Origin: Betaproteobacteria bacterium
GTDB taxonomy: Bacteria > Pseudomonadota > Gammaproteobacteria > Burkholderiales > Usitatibacteraceae
Reading direction: 5' to 3'
Length of the DNA: 64,000 nucleotides
Assembly: GCA_016720925.1 (NCBI GenBank)
Contig: JADKJR010000013.1
Location: forward strand, 62,001 to 126,000
The number at the start of each line of letters is the position of its first letter. Positions within the stretch are counted from its first letter, which is position 1. The notes under the pieces are model-generated. The model was not told the origin of the DNA. It made no database searches and saw only the letters and a program-made list of their open reading frames with translations. Positions 8,348-17,392 of the stretch are shown piece after piece. Position numbers and translations under genes: made by a program.

Positions 8348-8823
8348 GAAGCCCTCTGATCGCACGATCATGAATGGCCATTGTGTTTCCGCGGCCAAGG
8401 CGGGTCAATGTACTTGTGCCCGCGATACATACCCGCGATGAGCACCCGGCTGTGCGCGCACGACACCTCGAGATTCAGGCTCGCTGGGGACAAACAACAT
8501 GACATCACGAAGAAGTGAACGGAAACCGGCAAGCGCGCGCTTGCCTGCACATGCGCTCGCGTGCATATACGTATTCGGCACATTTTCAGGAATAAGCAGG
8601 GTTGCGCAAATAAAAACCTGAAATTGCCCATCGCAATGGGCAATTTCAGCGGAAGTTACGCGAATTCACCGCGCGGGACGATCTGCCGCCATCAAGAAAA
8701 GCTGCGCGCTGCCGAAAGCATGGTAGGGCGCCTTCATCGTCCGCCGGCGCAAAAACGCCGCCGGTGAGCGGATCCATTCCGGCATGGAAGCACACGTCCC
8801 CATCAACCATCGCAGGCACGCCA
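8348..8823. other. Divergent intergenic region without a recognisable gene
   Basis: These 476 bases separate the leftward frameshifted hypothetical gene from the rightward HD-GYP operon. Open frames here are short and lack ribosome sites. The one clear structure is a perfect hairpin at 8618-8649, listed separately. A promoter for the HD-GYP operon is expected here but no convincing -35/-10 pair was found. Confidence 0.5.
8618..8649. promoter_or_regulatory. Perfect 14-bp inverted repeat (hairpin)
   Basis: CTGAAATTGCCCAT (8618-8631) and its exact complement ATGGGCAATTTCAG (8636-8649) flank a CGCA loop. On the minus strand the stem is followed by GTTTTTATTTG, giving it a terminator shape, but no leftward gene lies to its right. 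In the plus direction it would sit in the leader of the HD-GYP operon, about 175 bases before the start. Its role is unknown. Confidence 0.6.
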
Positions 8824-9906
8824 ATGCACACTGAACCCATGACCGTCCTAATCATCGATGACAACGCGACGAACGTCCTGTTGCTGTCCGCGCTGGCGCA
8901 GACGGTCGCTGGCTCGCGTCCGGTCACCTTTGAAGATCCGCTGGAGGCAATCGGCTGGTGCACCTGCAACATGCCCGACCTGGTGCTGGTTGATTACATG
9001 ATGCCGAACATGGACGGCCTCGAATTCATCCGCCGATTTACCGCCATGCCGGGTCGCACCGATATTCCGATCATCATGGTCACAACCGAAAATGAAAAGG
9101 CGATACGGCGCGAAGCGCTGACCGTCGGCGCCACGGAATTTCTCGCCAAGCCGGTGGACACCATTGAGTTTCGCACCCGCGTGCGCAATCTTCTGGCCCT
9201 GCGGCGCTCGCAAAAAATGCTCCGGGATCGCGCGACGCTGCTGCAGACCGAAGTTGAATGCGCGGTGGAGAAAATCATTCAGAGCGAACGCGACCTGATC
9301 CTGCGTCTTTCAAAGGCGGTCGAATACCGTGATTCGGAAACGGGATCGCACGTTTCGCGCATGTCGAAATACTCCGCGCTGATTGCAAAGGAATTGATGC
9401 TTCCGGCGGAATTTCAGGAGATGATGCTGCTCGCGTCACCACTTCACGATGTCGGCAAAATCGGCATTCCCGATCACATCCTGTTAAAGCCCGGACGCCT
9501 TGATGACGGCGAGCTCACCATCATGCGGCGGCACGCGGAAATCGGCGAACGCCTGCTGGCTGGCAGCGAATCCCCACTGGTGCAATTGGCGGCGGAAATC
9601 GCCGGATCCCACCACGAAAAATTCGACGGGTCCGGTTACCCGCGCGGAATCGCCGGCGAGAAAATTCCCCTTTCCGGGCGCATAGTTGCCGTCGCCGATG
9701 TTTTTGACGCCTTGACCTCGACACGTCCATACAAAAAGGCGTGGACAGTTGAAGCCGCCCGAAAATTCATCCTGGAGCAAAGCGGCGGTCACTTCTGCTC
9801 GCTGTGCGTGATTGCGTTTTTTGGTGCCTGGAGCGAAATCCTCGACATCCGGCGGCAATACCCTGATGAAACGCATGAGTCCGAGCAATTGGAGAACATG
9901 CTATGA
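8824..9906 (+). CDS. Response regulator with HD-GYP (c-di-GMP phosphodiesterase) output domain
   Basis: This is a 360-residue cytoplasmic protein. Residues 6-125 form a receiver domain with acidic pocket D12/D13, phospho-acceptor D57 (LVLVDYMMP) and K109. A helical linker follows. The HD-GYP domain (about 155-350) has HD at H208-D209 (SPLHDVGKIG), HHEKFDGSGYP at 263-273, and the AVADVFDALTSTRPYK motif. All metal and GYP residues are present, so c-di-GMP hydrolysis is expected. ATG 8824 is preferred over the frame start at 8764 because the receiver begins directly after it. The stop overlaps the next start (ATGCTATGA), showing translational coupling to the FIST gene. Confidence 0.9.
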   Translation: MHTEPMTVLIIDDNATNVLLLSALAQTVAGSRPVTFEDPLEAIGWCTCNMPDLVLVDYMMPNMDGLEFIRRFTAMPGRTDIPIIMVTTENEKAIRREALTVGATEFLAKPVDTIEFRTRVRNLLALRRSQKMLRDRATLLQTEVECAVEKIIQSERDLILRLSKAVEYRDSETGSHVSRMSKYSALIAKELMLPAEFQEMMLLASPLHDVGKIGIPDHILLKPGRLDDGELTIMRRHAEIGERLLAGSESPLVQLAAEIAGSHHEKFDGSGYPRGIAGEKIPLSGRIVAVADVFDALTSTRPYKKAWTVEAARKFILEQSGGHFCSLCVIAFFGAWSEILDIRRQYPDETHESEQLENML

Positions 9907-11048
9907 AAACCCAACAGGTCTTGCTGAAAGACACGCTCAACCTTGACGCGGATCTGCAAAGCCTTTCGGTCTTGAGTCCCGGATTGGTGCTGGTATTTGG
10001 CGGCGTTGGGTTCTTCTCGAATCCGGCGCTGGTTGGCGCACTGCGCCGGCGATTTCCACACGCGACGTTCGCTGGTTGCTCGACGGCGGGCGAAATACAC
10101 GGCAATCGTGTTTACGACAGCACTGCCAGTGTCACGGCGATCGAGTTTGATCGAACCATGGTTGACGTCAAATCCATTCGCATTGCGTCGATGCCGGAAT
10201 CGTTTGCGGTTGGCGCGCGGCTGGCGCAAGCGCTGCCGGCTGAAAATCTCACCGCGGTTCTGCTCTTTGGCACCGGTGTGGCGATCAATGGCAGCGCGTT
10301 GGTTGCCGGGCTGCAATCGATACTTCCAGGCGAGGTGAAAATCTCCGGCGGGCTCGCGGGTGATGGCGGAAAATTTGTTCGCACCTGGACGCTGGGACCA
10401 TCGGGTGCCACGGATGATCACGTGGTGGCGGTCGGACTCTATGGCCGCGACCTGCATTTCGCTTGCGGGTCATTCGCGGGCTGGGTACCGTTCGGCCCGG
10501 CGAGGAAAGTCACGCGCTGCGATGAGAATGTGCTGTTTGAGCTCGATGGCGAGCGCGCACTGGATGTCTACAAGCGCTACCTCGGTGAGTATGCCGAGAA
10601 ACTTCCCGCATCCGGCCTGTTGTTTCCATTCGAGATGCTGAGTGAAACGCAGGAAACGCTCGGCGTCTATCGCACCATCCTCGGCATCGATGAGGCCGCG
10701 GGATCGCTGACGCTGGCCGGCGACATCAACCCCGATGGATATCTGAAACTGATGCATGCCAGCACCGACAAATTGATTGACGGTGCGGAAACAGCCGCGC
10801 AGATGGCGGGGGAAAATGGCCTGCTGAAGGGCGATGGGTCGCTGGCGATCCTGGTCAGTTGCGTGGGCCGAAAGATCATCATGGGCGACCGCGTCGAAGA
10901 AGAAGTTGAAGTCGTGGCGGACCAATTGCCCGTCGGGACAGCACTCACCGGCTTCTACTCCAATGGCGAGATCTCCAGCACCGAGATGCATGGCGGATGC
11001 CGCTTGCATAACCAGACCATGACAATCAGCTGGATGGCGGAAACCTGA
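9903..11048 (+). CDS. FIST-domain sensory protein
   Basis: The product is a 381-residue soluble protein with the FIST_N/FIST_C architecture, proposed in the literature to sense small ligands such as amino acids. Typical features seen are FPHATFAGCSTAGEIHG near 45-65, GGLAGDGGKF near 155, KRYLGEYAEKLP and the C-terminal TGFYSNGEIS segment near 355-365, which is characteristic of FIST_C. It overlaps the HD-GYP gene by four bases and ends one base before the histidine kinase gene. It is therefore likely the input module for this signalling operon. The ligand is unknown. Confidence 0.88.
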   Translation: MKTQQVLLKDTLNLDADLQSLSVLSPGLVLVFGGVGFFSNPALVGALRRRFPHATFAGCSTAGEIHGNRVYDSTASVTAIEFDRTMVDVKSIRIASMPESFAVGARLAQALPAENLTAVLLFGTGVAINGSALVAGLQSILPGEVKISGGLAGDGGKFVRTWTLGPSGATDDHVVAVGLYGRDLHFACGSFAGWVPFGPARKVTRCDENVLFELDGERALDVYKRYLGEYAEKLPASGLLFPFEMLSETQETLGVYRTILGIDEAAGSLTLAGDINPDGYLKLMHASTDKLIDGAETAAQMAGENGLLKGDGSLAILVSCVGRKIIMGDRVEEEVEVVADQLPVGTALTGFYSNGEISSTEMHGGCRLHNQTMTISWMAET

Positions 11049-11049
11049 C

Positions 11050-14000
11050 ATGCACCGCACCCTCGCCCGGCAACTTAAGCGCTGTACCGGTATCGGTACC
11101 GAAGACGCGCGAGCGAGCCTGACCAACGCAATCGCCAGCGCCAACCTGCCAGCCGACTCCGCACTGGTTCCATTCCTGTCCGGGCTGGGCGACTTCATCG
11201 ATCGAATCGACAGCACCTACGAGCAGTACGACCGCGACCTCGATCTGCGCACGCGCAGCCTGGAGATCAGTTCCGGCGAACTCAGCGGCGTCAATCAGCG
11301 CATGCGCCAGGATCTGGCGAGCCGCGATCGCATTCTCGAGTCGCTTGTCGATGCCGCCTCGGCATTGATGGCGCATAGCAAGGAGGTGGTGACGATTCCC
11401 GACCAGGGCGATCTGGAAGGCATGTCGGCGCTGCTCAGGGCACTGATCAAGCAGCAGGAGAAAAATCATATCGAGCTGATCAATCATCGCTTTGCCATCG
11501 ATCAGCACGCCATCGTCAGCGTGACCGATACGGCGGGGGTCATCCGTTACGTCAACGACAAGTTCTGCGAAATCAGCGGCTACTCGCGCGAGGAGCTGAT
11601 CGGCCAGAATCACCGGATGGGCAAGTCGGATTTTCATTCCGATGCGTTTTTCAGGGAACTCTGGGAGACCATCTCGGCCGGCAATGTCTGGCATGGCGAA
11701 ATTCGCAACATGAAACGCAATGGCGAGTGCTACTGGGTTGATGCGACAATCGTGCCGCTCAAGGACCAGGACGGCAAGCCGGAGGAGTTTGTGGCGATCC
11801 GTACCGAGATCACGGAACGCAAGCTGCTGGCGGAAAAAATTGCGTCGAGCGAAGCGCAATACCGGTCGGTGGTCGACAGTGTGCGCGAAGTCATCTTCCG
11901 CATGGATGCCGGTCTTCGCTTCACATTCCTCAACCCGGCGTGGACGCAGATTACCGGCCTCGCCGTGGAGCACACCATTGGCCAGCGCTTCCCGGAATTT
12001 ATCCCCGCCGAGGACCGCCACACGTTGCTGATGCTGATCCATGAGCATGCATCAGGCGACAAATGCATCAATCACTGCGAAGTTCGCTACATCCATCGGG
12101 ATGGAACCACGCGCTATCTGGAAGTTGACGCACGGATCGAGACCGATGAGTCCGACAACGTGACTGGCCTTGCCGGGACGCTCAATGACATGACCGAGCG
12201 GCGGCAGGCCACCGAGTTGCTGCGCGAGCAACTGCAACTGGTCGACGCCCTGTTCGAGTCCATTCCGGTGCCGGTCGTGATGAAGGGCGTTGATGGCCGC
12301 TACCTGCGTTTCAACAAGGCGTATTGTGACTTGCTCGACAGTACGCCAGACCGGCTCTTTGGCAAGACCGCCTACGACATGCTCAATGACGTCGCGGCCC
12401 GCACGCATCGCGAAATTGACGAAGCACTGATCAACCATCCGGGCTCTCGCACCTACGAGGTGCGGCAGCGCGTCGGTCACGGGCGCGTCATTGATGCGCT
12501 GGTAAGCAAGGCGACGCTTTGCGACAAGGAAGGCAACGTCACCGGGCTGGTCGGCACCATCGTCGACATGTCGGATCGCAAAGCGGCCGAACGAGCGATG
12601 CTGCACGCGAAAGAAGTGGCGGAATCGGCCAACTCCGCCAAGAGTGATTTCCTCGCCAACATGAGCCACGAAATTCGCACGCCGATGAACGGCATTATCG
12701 GCATGACCGACCTGGTGCTGGAAACGCAACTTGATCCGGTGCAGCGGGAACAACTGGAAGTGGTCAAGGCGTCGGCGGGCGGGCTTCTCACCATCATCAA
12801 CGACATTCTCGATTTTTCCAAAATCGAAGCCGGCAAACTCAGCATTGAATCGATTCCCTTTGATTTTGGACGCGTTGTTTCGGACGCGCTGCGGCCACTG
12901 GCGCTGCGCGCGCACCAGAACGGCCTGGCGTTCATCGTTGAAAACAACGTGGCACTCGCCACCAGACCGATCGGCGATCCCGGACGGATTGCGCAAGTGC
13001 TGATCAACCTTGTGGGCAATTCAATCAAGTTCACGAAACAGGGCAAGGTCCTGGTTCGTGCCGACACCGTGGACAGCGATGAACACGAGGCGCTTATCCG
13101 CATAAGTGTCGCAGATACCGGCATCGGCATCGCGCCGGAAAAACAGGCTGCTATTTTTGAGGCCTTCTCGCAGGCGGATGCTTCAACCACGCGCAAATAT
13201 GGCGGCACAGGACTCGGCTTGTCGATCACGCGCCAGCTGGTTGAAATCATGGGTGGCTGCATCGGCGTGCAAAGTGAGCCGGGCAATGGCGCAACGTTTT
13301 CGGTCGAGCTGACACTCCCGCTCGAGGCCCGCCGCGCGCCACCGGCGGATGCGAAGCCGCCCGCAATTTCCGTCACTGCTCCCAACAGCGTACCGTCATC
13401 GGTTCTTAATGTACTGCTGGTCGAAGACAACGCAATCAACCAGATGCTGGCAAAGACGATCCTTGTCAAGCGCGGCCATCAGGTGACCGTGGCCAAGGAT
13501 GGCATGGTCGCGCTCGAATGCCATGCTGGCAGAAAATTCGACGTCATCCTGATGGATATGCAGATGCCGGTCATGGATGGCATTACTTCCGCGAACCATA
13601 TTCGCCGCCGCGAAATGGAGACGAACGCACCGCGCACCCCGATCATCGCCATGACCGCGAATGCGCGCGAGGAGGATCGCGAGGAGTGTATCGAGGCCGG
13701 CATGGACGACTATATTTCCAAGCCATTCAAGAGCGAGGTGCTGTTCGACGTGCTATCGCGGCATTGTCCCTCGGCGACGGCCGGCAGCGAAAGCATCTCC
13801 TGTTTGTGCGCGAGCCACGACAATGCGGCGGCATTCTCCTCCAGCGCTGCATTGGACAGCTTTGATTATGAGCGCGCGTTGCGGTCCGCGGACGCCGAAG
13901 TCGTCGGCCTGATCGCGACTCACTTTCTCGAACAGGCGCCCAGGCAATTGCGGGACATGCATGCAGCATGGAACGCGCAAGACCTGGCCAAGCTTCACCG

Positions 14001-14190
14001 GCTTGCACATTCACTTGGCGGTCTGTTTGCGAACTTCAACGCCCAACCACTGATCGCCACCTGCCAGCGCATTGAACACGCCGTTGCCGCGGGGGAAAGC
14101 GACGGCATGGATGACGAACTCGCGGAACTTGATCAGCTTTTTCCCCCATTCGCGCAAGCGCTTGAGGAGTGGTCAGCCGTAGCGGCCTAG
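11050..14190 (+). CDS. Hybrid sensor histidine kinase: PAS x3, HisKA, HATPase, REC, HPt
   Basis: The product has 1046 residues and no membrane segment. An N-terminal helical region is followed by three PAS domains (about 145-255, 268-390, 395-515). A HisKA dimerisation domain carries phospho-accepting His540 in MSHEIRTPMNG. The HATPase_c domain has NLVGNSIKF, DTGIGI and GTGLGLSI. A receiver domain from about 787 has Asp836 (ILMDMQMPVMDG). A C-terminal HPt domain has His987 in LHRLAHSLGG. This is a full phosphorelay in one chain. The gene lies one base after the FIST gene, and its natural target is the receiver of the HD-GYP protein at the head of the operon, linking FIST/PAS sensing to c-di-GMP breakdown. 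Confidence 0.92.
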   Translation: MHRTLARQLKRCTGIGTEDARASLTNAIASANLPADSALVPFLSGLGDFIDRIDSTYEQYDRDLDLRTRSLEISSGELSGVNQRMRQDLASRDRILESLVDAASALMAHSKEVVTIPDQGDLEGMSALLRALIKQQEKNHIELINHRFAIDQHAIVSVTDTAGVIRYVNDKFCEISGYSREELIGQNHRMGKSDFHSDAFFRELWETISAGNVWHGEIRNMKRNGECYWVDATIVPLKDQDGKPEEFVAIRTEITERKLLAEKIASSEAQYRSVVDSVREVIFRMDAGLRFTFLNPAWTQITGLAVEHTIGQRFPEFIPAEDRHTLLMLIHEHASGDKCINHCEVRYIHRDGTTRYLEVDARIETDESDNVTGLAGTLNDMTERRQATELLREQLQLVDALFESIPVPVVMKGVDGRYLRFNKAYCDLLDSTPDRLFGKTAYDMLNDVAARTHREIDEALINHPGSRTYEVRQRVGHGRVIDALVSKATLCDKEGNVTGLVGTIVDMSDRKAAERAMLHAKEVAESANSAKSDFLANMSHEIRTPMNGIIGMTDLVLETQLDPVQREQLEVVKASAGGLLTIINDILDFSKIEAGKLSIESIPFDFGRVVSDALRPLALRAHQNGLAFIVENNVALATRPIGDPGRIAQVLINLVGNSIKFTKQGKVLVRADTVDSDEHEALIRISVADTGIGIAPEKQAAIFEAFSQADASTTRKYGGTGLGLSITRQLVEIMGGCIGVQSEPGNGATFSVELTLPLEARRAPPADAKPPAISVTAPNSVPSSVLNVLLVEDNAINQMLAKTILVKRGHQVTVAKDGMVALECHAGRKFDVILMDMQMPVMDGITSANHIRRREMETNAPRTPIIAMTANAREEDREECIEAGMDDYISKPFKSEVLFDVLSRHCPSATAGSESISCLCASHDNAAAFSSSAALDSFDYERALRSADAEVVGLIATHFLEQAPRQLRDMHAAWNAQDLAKLHRLAHSLGGLFANFNAQPLIATCQRIEHAVAAGESDGMDDELAELDQLFPPFAQALEEWSAVAA

Positions 14191-14291
14191 TTGACCCCGC
14201 TGAGAGGGCGGCTTTGCGTTTTTTGCACAGCTCACGGCAAACTCCGCCGAGGACAATTGGACGTTGAGCCCGTGCAATCGTCATGATGCAC

Positions 14292-14333
14292 AAATCACTA
14301 GCACTGGCGCGGCTTTTCAGCCATTTTTGCCCC
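14292..14333 (+). repeat. REP-like repeat, copy B
   Basis: AAATCACTAGCACTGGCGCG is followed by GCTTTTCAGCCATTTTTGCC. It matches the copy at 41603 closely along its length (CACTAGCA-TGGCG-GGC-TT--AGCCATTT-TGC). It sits between the histidine kinase gene and parA. The right-hand arm is degenerate (GCCGCACCA), so unlike copies A and C it does not form a good palindrome. Confidence 0.6.
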
Positions 14334-14479
14334 AAACGCCGCACCAAATGGCGTTCTGCGCATTTGACCTTCTCGCGCAACCCTGCGCCGCGGCAACATG
14401 CGCCGTGACAGTTGATGCGCCTTGCGCACATATCTGATAGCGTGATGTCCATCGACATTTCGCGTCCCAGTGCCTCGCC

Positions 14480-15088
14480 ATGAAAACCATCCTGATCGCC
14501 AACCCCAAAGGTGGCGCGGGTAAAACCACGCTGACCACCAACCTTGCCGGCTATCTCGCCTCGCGCGGCGAGTCTGTTTTCCTGTGGGACCTTGACCGGC
14601 AGAAGTCCGCGCTGCATTGGCTGTCAATGCGTCCCGCGCATTTGCCCGCGATCCATCGCCTGGACAGCGCGAAACACAAGCCAGGTGACGGCGTGCTGGT
14701 ACTTGATTCGCCGGCAGGATTACACGGCGAAAAGCTGGCGGATTTGGTCAGACAGGTCGAACAGGTGATCGTGCCGATTGTGCCGTCGAGTTTTGATTTC
14801 GCGGCAACGCGAACTTTCCTCGACGAACTGCTCGAGGAAAAAGCCATCCGAAAGGGCAAGGCCTTTGTCGCGATCATTGGCATGCGTGTTGACGCCCGCA
14901 CCCGCGCGGCGGAAAAACTCGACGAGTTCCTGGCACCCATCGATCTGCCGGTCCTGACGCATCTGCGCGATACGCAGAACTACGTCACCGCCGCGTTTGA
15001 GGGCAAATCCATTTTTGACATGGCGCCCTCGACCGTTGCACAGGATGTGGCGCAGTGGCAGCCGATCGCGCATTGGCTTCGGGCCTGA
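14480..15088 (+). CDS. ParA-family ATPase (orphan)
   Basis: This 202-residue P-loop ATPase is of the ParA/MinD type. The deviant Walker A KGGAGKTTLT (residues 10-19) has the family's signature lysine. FLWDLDRQKSA contains the switch/Walker A' aspartate, and GVLVLDSPAG is the Walker B region. The length is that of a minimal ParA without an N-terminal helix-turn-helix. There is no parB next to it, so it is not an obvious plasmid or chromosome partition operon. Orphan ParAs of this size commonly position other cell cargoes; that role is only inference here. Confidence 0.85.
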   Translation: MKTILIANPKGGAGKTTLTTNLAGYLASRGESVFLWDLDRQKSALHWLSMRPAHLPAIHRLDSAKHKPGDGVLVLDSPAGLHGEKLADLVRQVEQVIVPIVPSSFDFAATRTFLDELLEEKAIRKGKAFVAIIGMRVDARTRAAEKLDEFLAPIDLPVLTHLRDTQNYVTAAFEGKSIFDMAPSTVAQDVAQWQPIAHWLRA

Positions 15089-15192
15089 ACGGGACAAAGT
15101 GGGGCCAAAGCGCGGCCAATCGACGGAGGCCTGCGCAGGATAAAGTGTCCGCTGAAGCGCGCCACGCATACCGCCCGCGAGTGCTTCACGCC

Positions 15193-15774
15193 TCATTTCG
15201 CATTTCGAGCCTTTGTGGCTTTGGTGGTCTCGGTGGCCTGGGAGGATTTCGCGGCCTTGGAAGACTTCTTGGCCTTGGCGGCGGCACCCCTTCCCGTTGC
15301 GGCCAGCACCTGCTGATATCGCTCGATATACACCTTCGCCGGCACGCGCTTGAACGCTTCACCGATGACGTCGAGCGCCAATTCCTCCACTTTCTTGAAT
15401 CGCACACAGGCCTTGCCCATATCGAGTTTCTTGCCCGTCTTGGCCCAGGCGTCACGAAACCAGCGTGCATGCGGGGTCTCGCTGGCGCCAGGCCCTTCGC
15501 CACAACCGCAATACACACCCATCATGTAAAGGGAAAAATAGTTTTTCTGCGAAGCGAGCGCCGCAAACGGCAACGGCTGTTTCGGGTCGCAATGATATCC
15601 AGCGGGAAATAGCTTGTGCGGCACGTAGTAGCCGATCATGCCGTACTGCATACCCTCTTCGTATCCCGCATCGAGATTGGCGCGGATGACCTTGCGCACG
15701 GCTTCGACCGTTTTGCGGCGGTCTTCGGGAAGGGATTCGAGGTACGCTGAAACGGTAGTAGTTTTGGATTGCAT
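15193..15774 (-). CDS. DUF1801 domain protein with Lys/Ala-rich C-terminal tail
   Basis: The product has 193 residues from ATG 15774, preferred over 15789 because GGGAGAG lies just upstream. Residues 8-140 match the DUF1801/YdhG-like fold: YLESLPEDRRKTVEAVRKVI, then GMQYGMIGYYVP and FSLYMMGVYC. The last 35 or so residues are low-complexity Lys/Ala/Ser/Thr (KAKKSSKAAKSS..KATKARNAK), resembling the basic tails of histone-H1-like bacterial proteins, so nucleic-acid contact is possible. The function of the family is not established. Confidence 0.8.
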   Translation of the reverse strand: MQSKTTTVSAYLESLPEDRRKTVEAVRKVIRANLDAGYEEGMQYGMIGYYVPHKLFPAGYHCDPKQPLPFAALASQKNYFSLYMMGVYCGCGEGPGASETPHARWFRDAWAKTGKKLDMGKACVRFKKVEELALDVIGEAFKRVPAKVYIERYQQVLAATGRGAAAKAKKSSKAAKSSQATETTKATKARNAK

Positions 15775-15996
15775 GGCGCTCTCCCACATCCATCAAGACA
15801 ATTTTTCGCAAGCGCACTGCCTGGCGCCTGTCCGCGCAACAAGCGGGAAATGCGCGCCACTGCTGGCGGGGTTCCGCGTACAGCCTGCCCAGGGTGAAGA
15901 ATTGGGCGGCGCAAATGCCTGCGGGTTTGCGGCACGCCGTCACCGCGGTATTGGCAGTATCATAATTGTTCATCGATCAGGAAAGGAACGACACGA

Positions 15997-16440
15997 ATGA
16001 CGTACTGCAACTTCATGAAAACGGTGTGTGCACTTTCTCTTGTTCCCGTGCTGCTGGTTTGCACGGGCGCATCTGCCCAAGGCACGTCCGATTTCAGGGA
16101 TGGCTACGCCCAAGGCTACAAGGAAGGCTTCGACGCGGGCTATCGTAAAGCGACCGGCGAGCAAGGCAGCGCGCCGGCGGTCCAATCGAAGGGTTTTCCG
16201 ATCGCCGTGCAAGTCGCCACCTATGGCCCGGATGGCTCGCGCGACCGTTGCGATGCCACGCACTATGTTCGCCGGAGGGCCAATGGACAACGCAGCGTCT
16301 CGGTGGACATCACCAACCAAATGTGCGGCGACCCGGCGCCCGGCAAGCGCAAGGGTGTGGAGATCACGTATATGTGCGGATCGGTCGCCAAGACGGCGTC
16401 GGCGTATGAACATCGGTCCGCGTATTTGTACTGCGACTAA
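15997..16440 (+). CDS. Small exported protein of unknown function
   Basis: The product has 147 residues. A signal peptide (MTYCNFMKTVCALSLVPVLLVCTGASAQG) precedes a short repeat of Tyr/Gly/Phe residues (FRDGYAQGYKEGFDAGYRK) that is seen in many secreted proteobacterial proteins, then a domain with cysteines at about 85, 108, 128 and 146 that could form disulfides. AAAGGA (15982-15987) precedes the ATG. No family was recognised. Confidence 0.65.
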   Translation: MTYCNFMKTVCALSLVPVLLVCTGASAQGTSDFRDGYAQGYKEGFDAGYRKATGEQGSAPAVQSKGFPIAVQVATYGPDGSRDRCDATHYVRRRANGQRSVSVDITNQMCGDPAPGKRKGVEITYMCGSVAKTASAYEHRSAYLYCD

Positions 16441-16461
16441 TCACTGGCTAAAGGTACAACC

Positions 16462-16653
16462 ATGAAATTGCTGCTTTGGCTGCTGCTGTTCATCCTCTGC
16501 TGGCCGCTGGCACTGCTGGCGCTGGTGCTCTATCCGCTCATCTGGCTGATCGCGTTGCCGTTCCGGTTGGTGGGAATCGCGGTGGAGGGCGTGTTTGAGT
16601 TGCTGCGCTCAATTGTCCTGCTGCCGGCAAGGATGTTGCGCGGCAAAACCTGA
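16462..16653 (+). CDS. Small hydrophobic membrane protein
   Basis: The product has 63 residues, almost entirely one long hydrophobic region (LLLWLLLFILCWPLALLALVL..LIWLIALPFRLVGIAV) followed by an amphipathic end with RMLRGKT. It begins 22 bases after the small exported protein gene with a purine-rich AAAGG upstream, suggesting co-transcription. The function is unknown. Similar short membrane proteins are common in proteobacterial genomes. Confidence 0.6.
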   Translation: MKLLLWLLLFILCWPLALLALVLYPLIWLIALPFRLVGIAVEGVFELLRSIVLLPARMLRGKT

Positions 16654-16684
16654 GATCTTCCGCACCTCTGCACACTTGGCTGGC

Positions 16685-17392
16685 TCAACTCGACCCCGCT
16701 CCCACGACACGGCCATCGACCAGTTCAATAATTCGATCGCAGCGCTGCGCCATGCTCAGGTTGTGCGTCACCATCAGGAAAGTGGCGCCGGTATCGGTAT
16801 TGACCTTGCGCATCAGCTCAAAAACCGCGTCCGCGGATTTGGTATCGAGATTGCCGGTCGGCTCATCCGCCAGGATCAGCGGCGGCTCCAGCGCCAGTGC
16901 GCGCGCAATGGCCACCCGCTGCTGCTGGCCACCTGAGAGATTGTTGACGGGATTGTCCTTCCACTGCTCCAGGCCTACCTGCGCGAGCAGGCTAAGTGCC
17001 TGTTCGCGCATCGCCCGGTCCGGCCGGCCGCGCCGCATCAGGAACGGCATCATGACGTTTTCCAACGCCGTGAACGCCGACAGCAAAAAGTGTGACTGGA
17101 ATACGAAACCGATCGCGTGGCCACGCAATTCGGTGAGCTTCTTTTCATCGAGCGTGCTGGTTTCCTGTCCCGCAATAAATAGCTGTCCACTCGACGGACG
17201 ATCCAGCAGGCCCATGATGTTGAGCAGCGTACTTTTCCCGGATCCCGATGGCCCGATCAGGGCCACAAATTCACCCGGGCGAAGTTCCAGGTTGACACCG
17301 TGCAGCACTTCGGTTTCTGCCGGCGTGCCGACGTTGTAGGATTTCCGGATGTCCAGAAGTTGCAGGACTGCCGAAGAGACCAGATCAGCCAC
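16685..17392 (-). CDS. ABC exporter ATP-binding subunit (MacB/LolD type)
   Basis: The product has 235 residues from GTG 17392. A longer frame reaches 17575 but would lie inside the permease gene; the chosen start overlaps the permease stop by eight bases. Walker A is GPSGSGKST (47-55), the signature is LSGGQQQR (152-159), Walker B is LILADEP (172-178) and the H-loop is VTH (208-210). The sequence TELRGHAIGFVFQSHFLL is typical of the LolD/MacB/FtsE-like exporter ATPases that use mechanotransmission rather than substrate transport through the membrane. It forms a three-gene operon with the permease and adaptor upstream. Confidence 0.9.
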   Translation of the reverse strand: MADLVSSAVLQLLDIRKSYNVGTPAETEVLHGVNLELRPGEFVALIGPSGSGKSTLLNIMGLLDRPSSGQLFIAGQETSTLDEKKLTELRGHAIGFVFQSHFLLSAFTALENVMMPFLMRRGRPDRAMREQALSLLAQVGLEQWKDNPVNNLSGGQQQRVAIARALALEPPLILADEPTGNLDTKSADAVFELMRKVNTDTGATFLMVTHNLSMAQRCDRIIELVDGRVVGAGSS

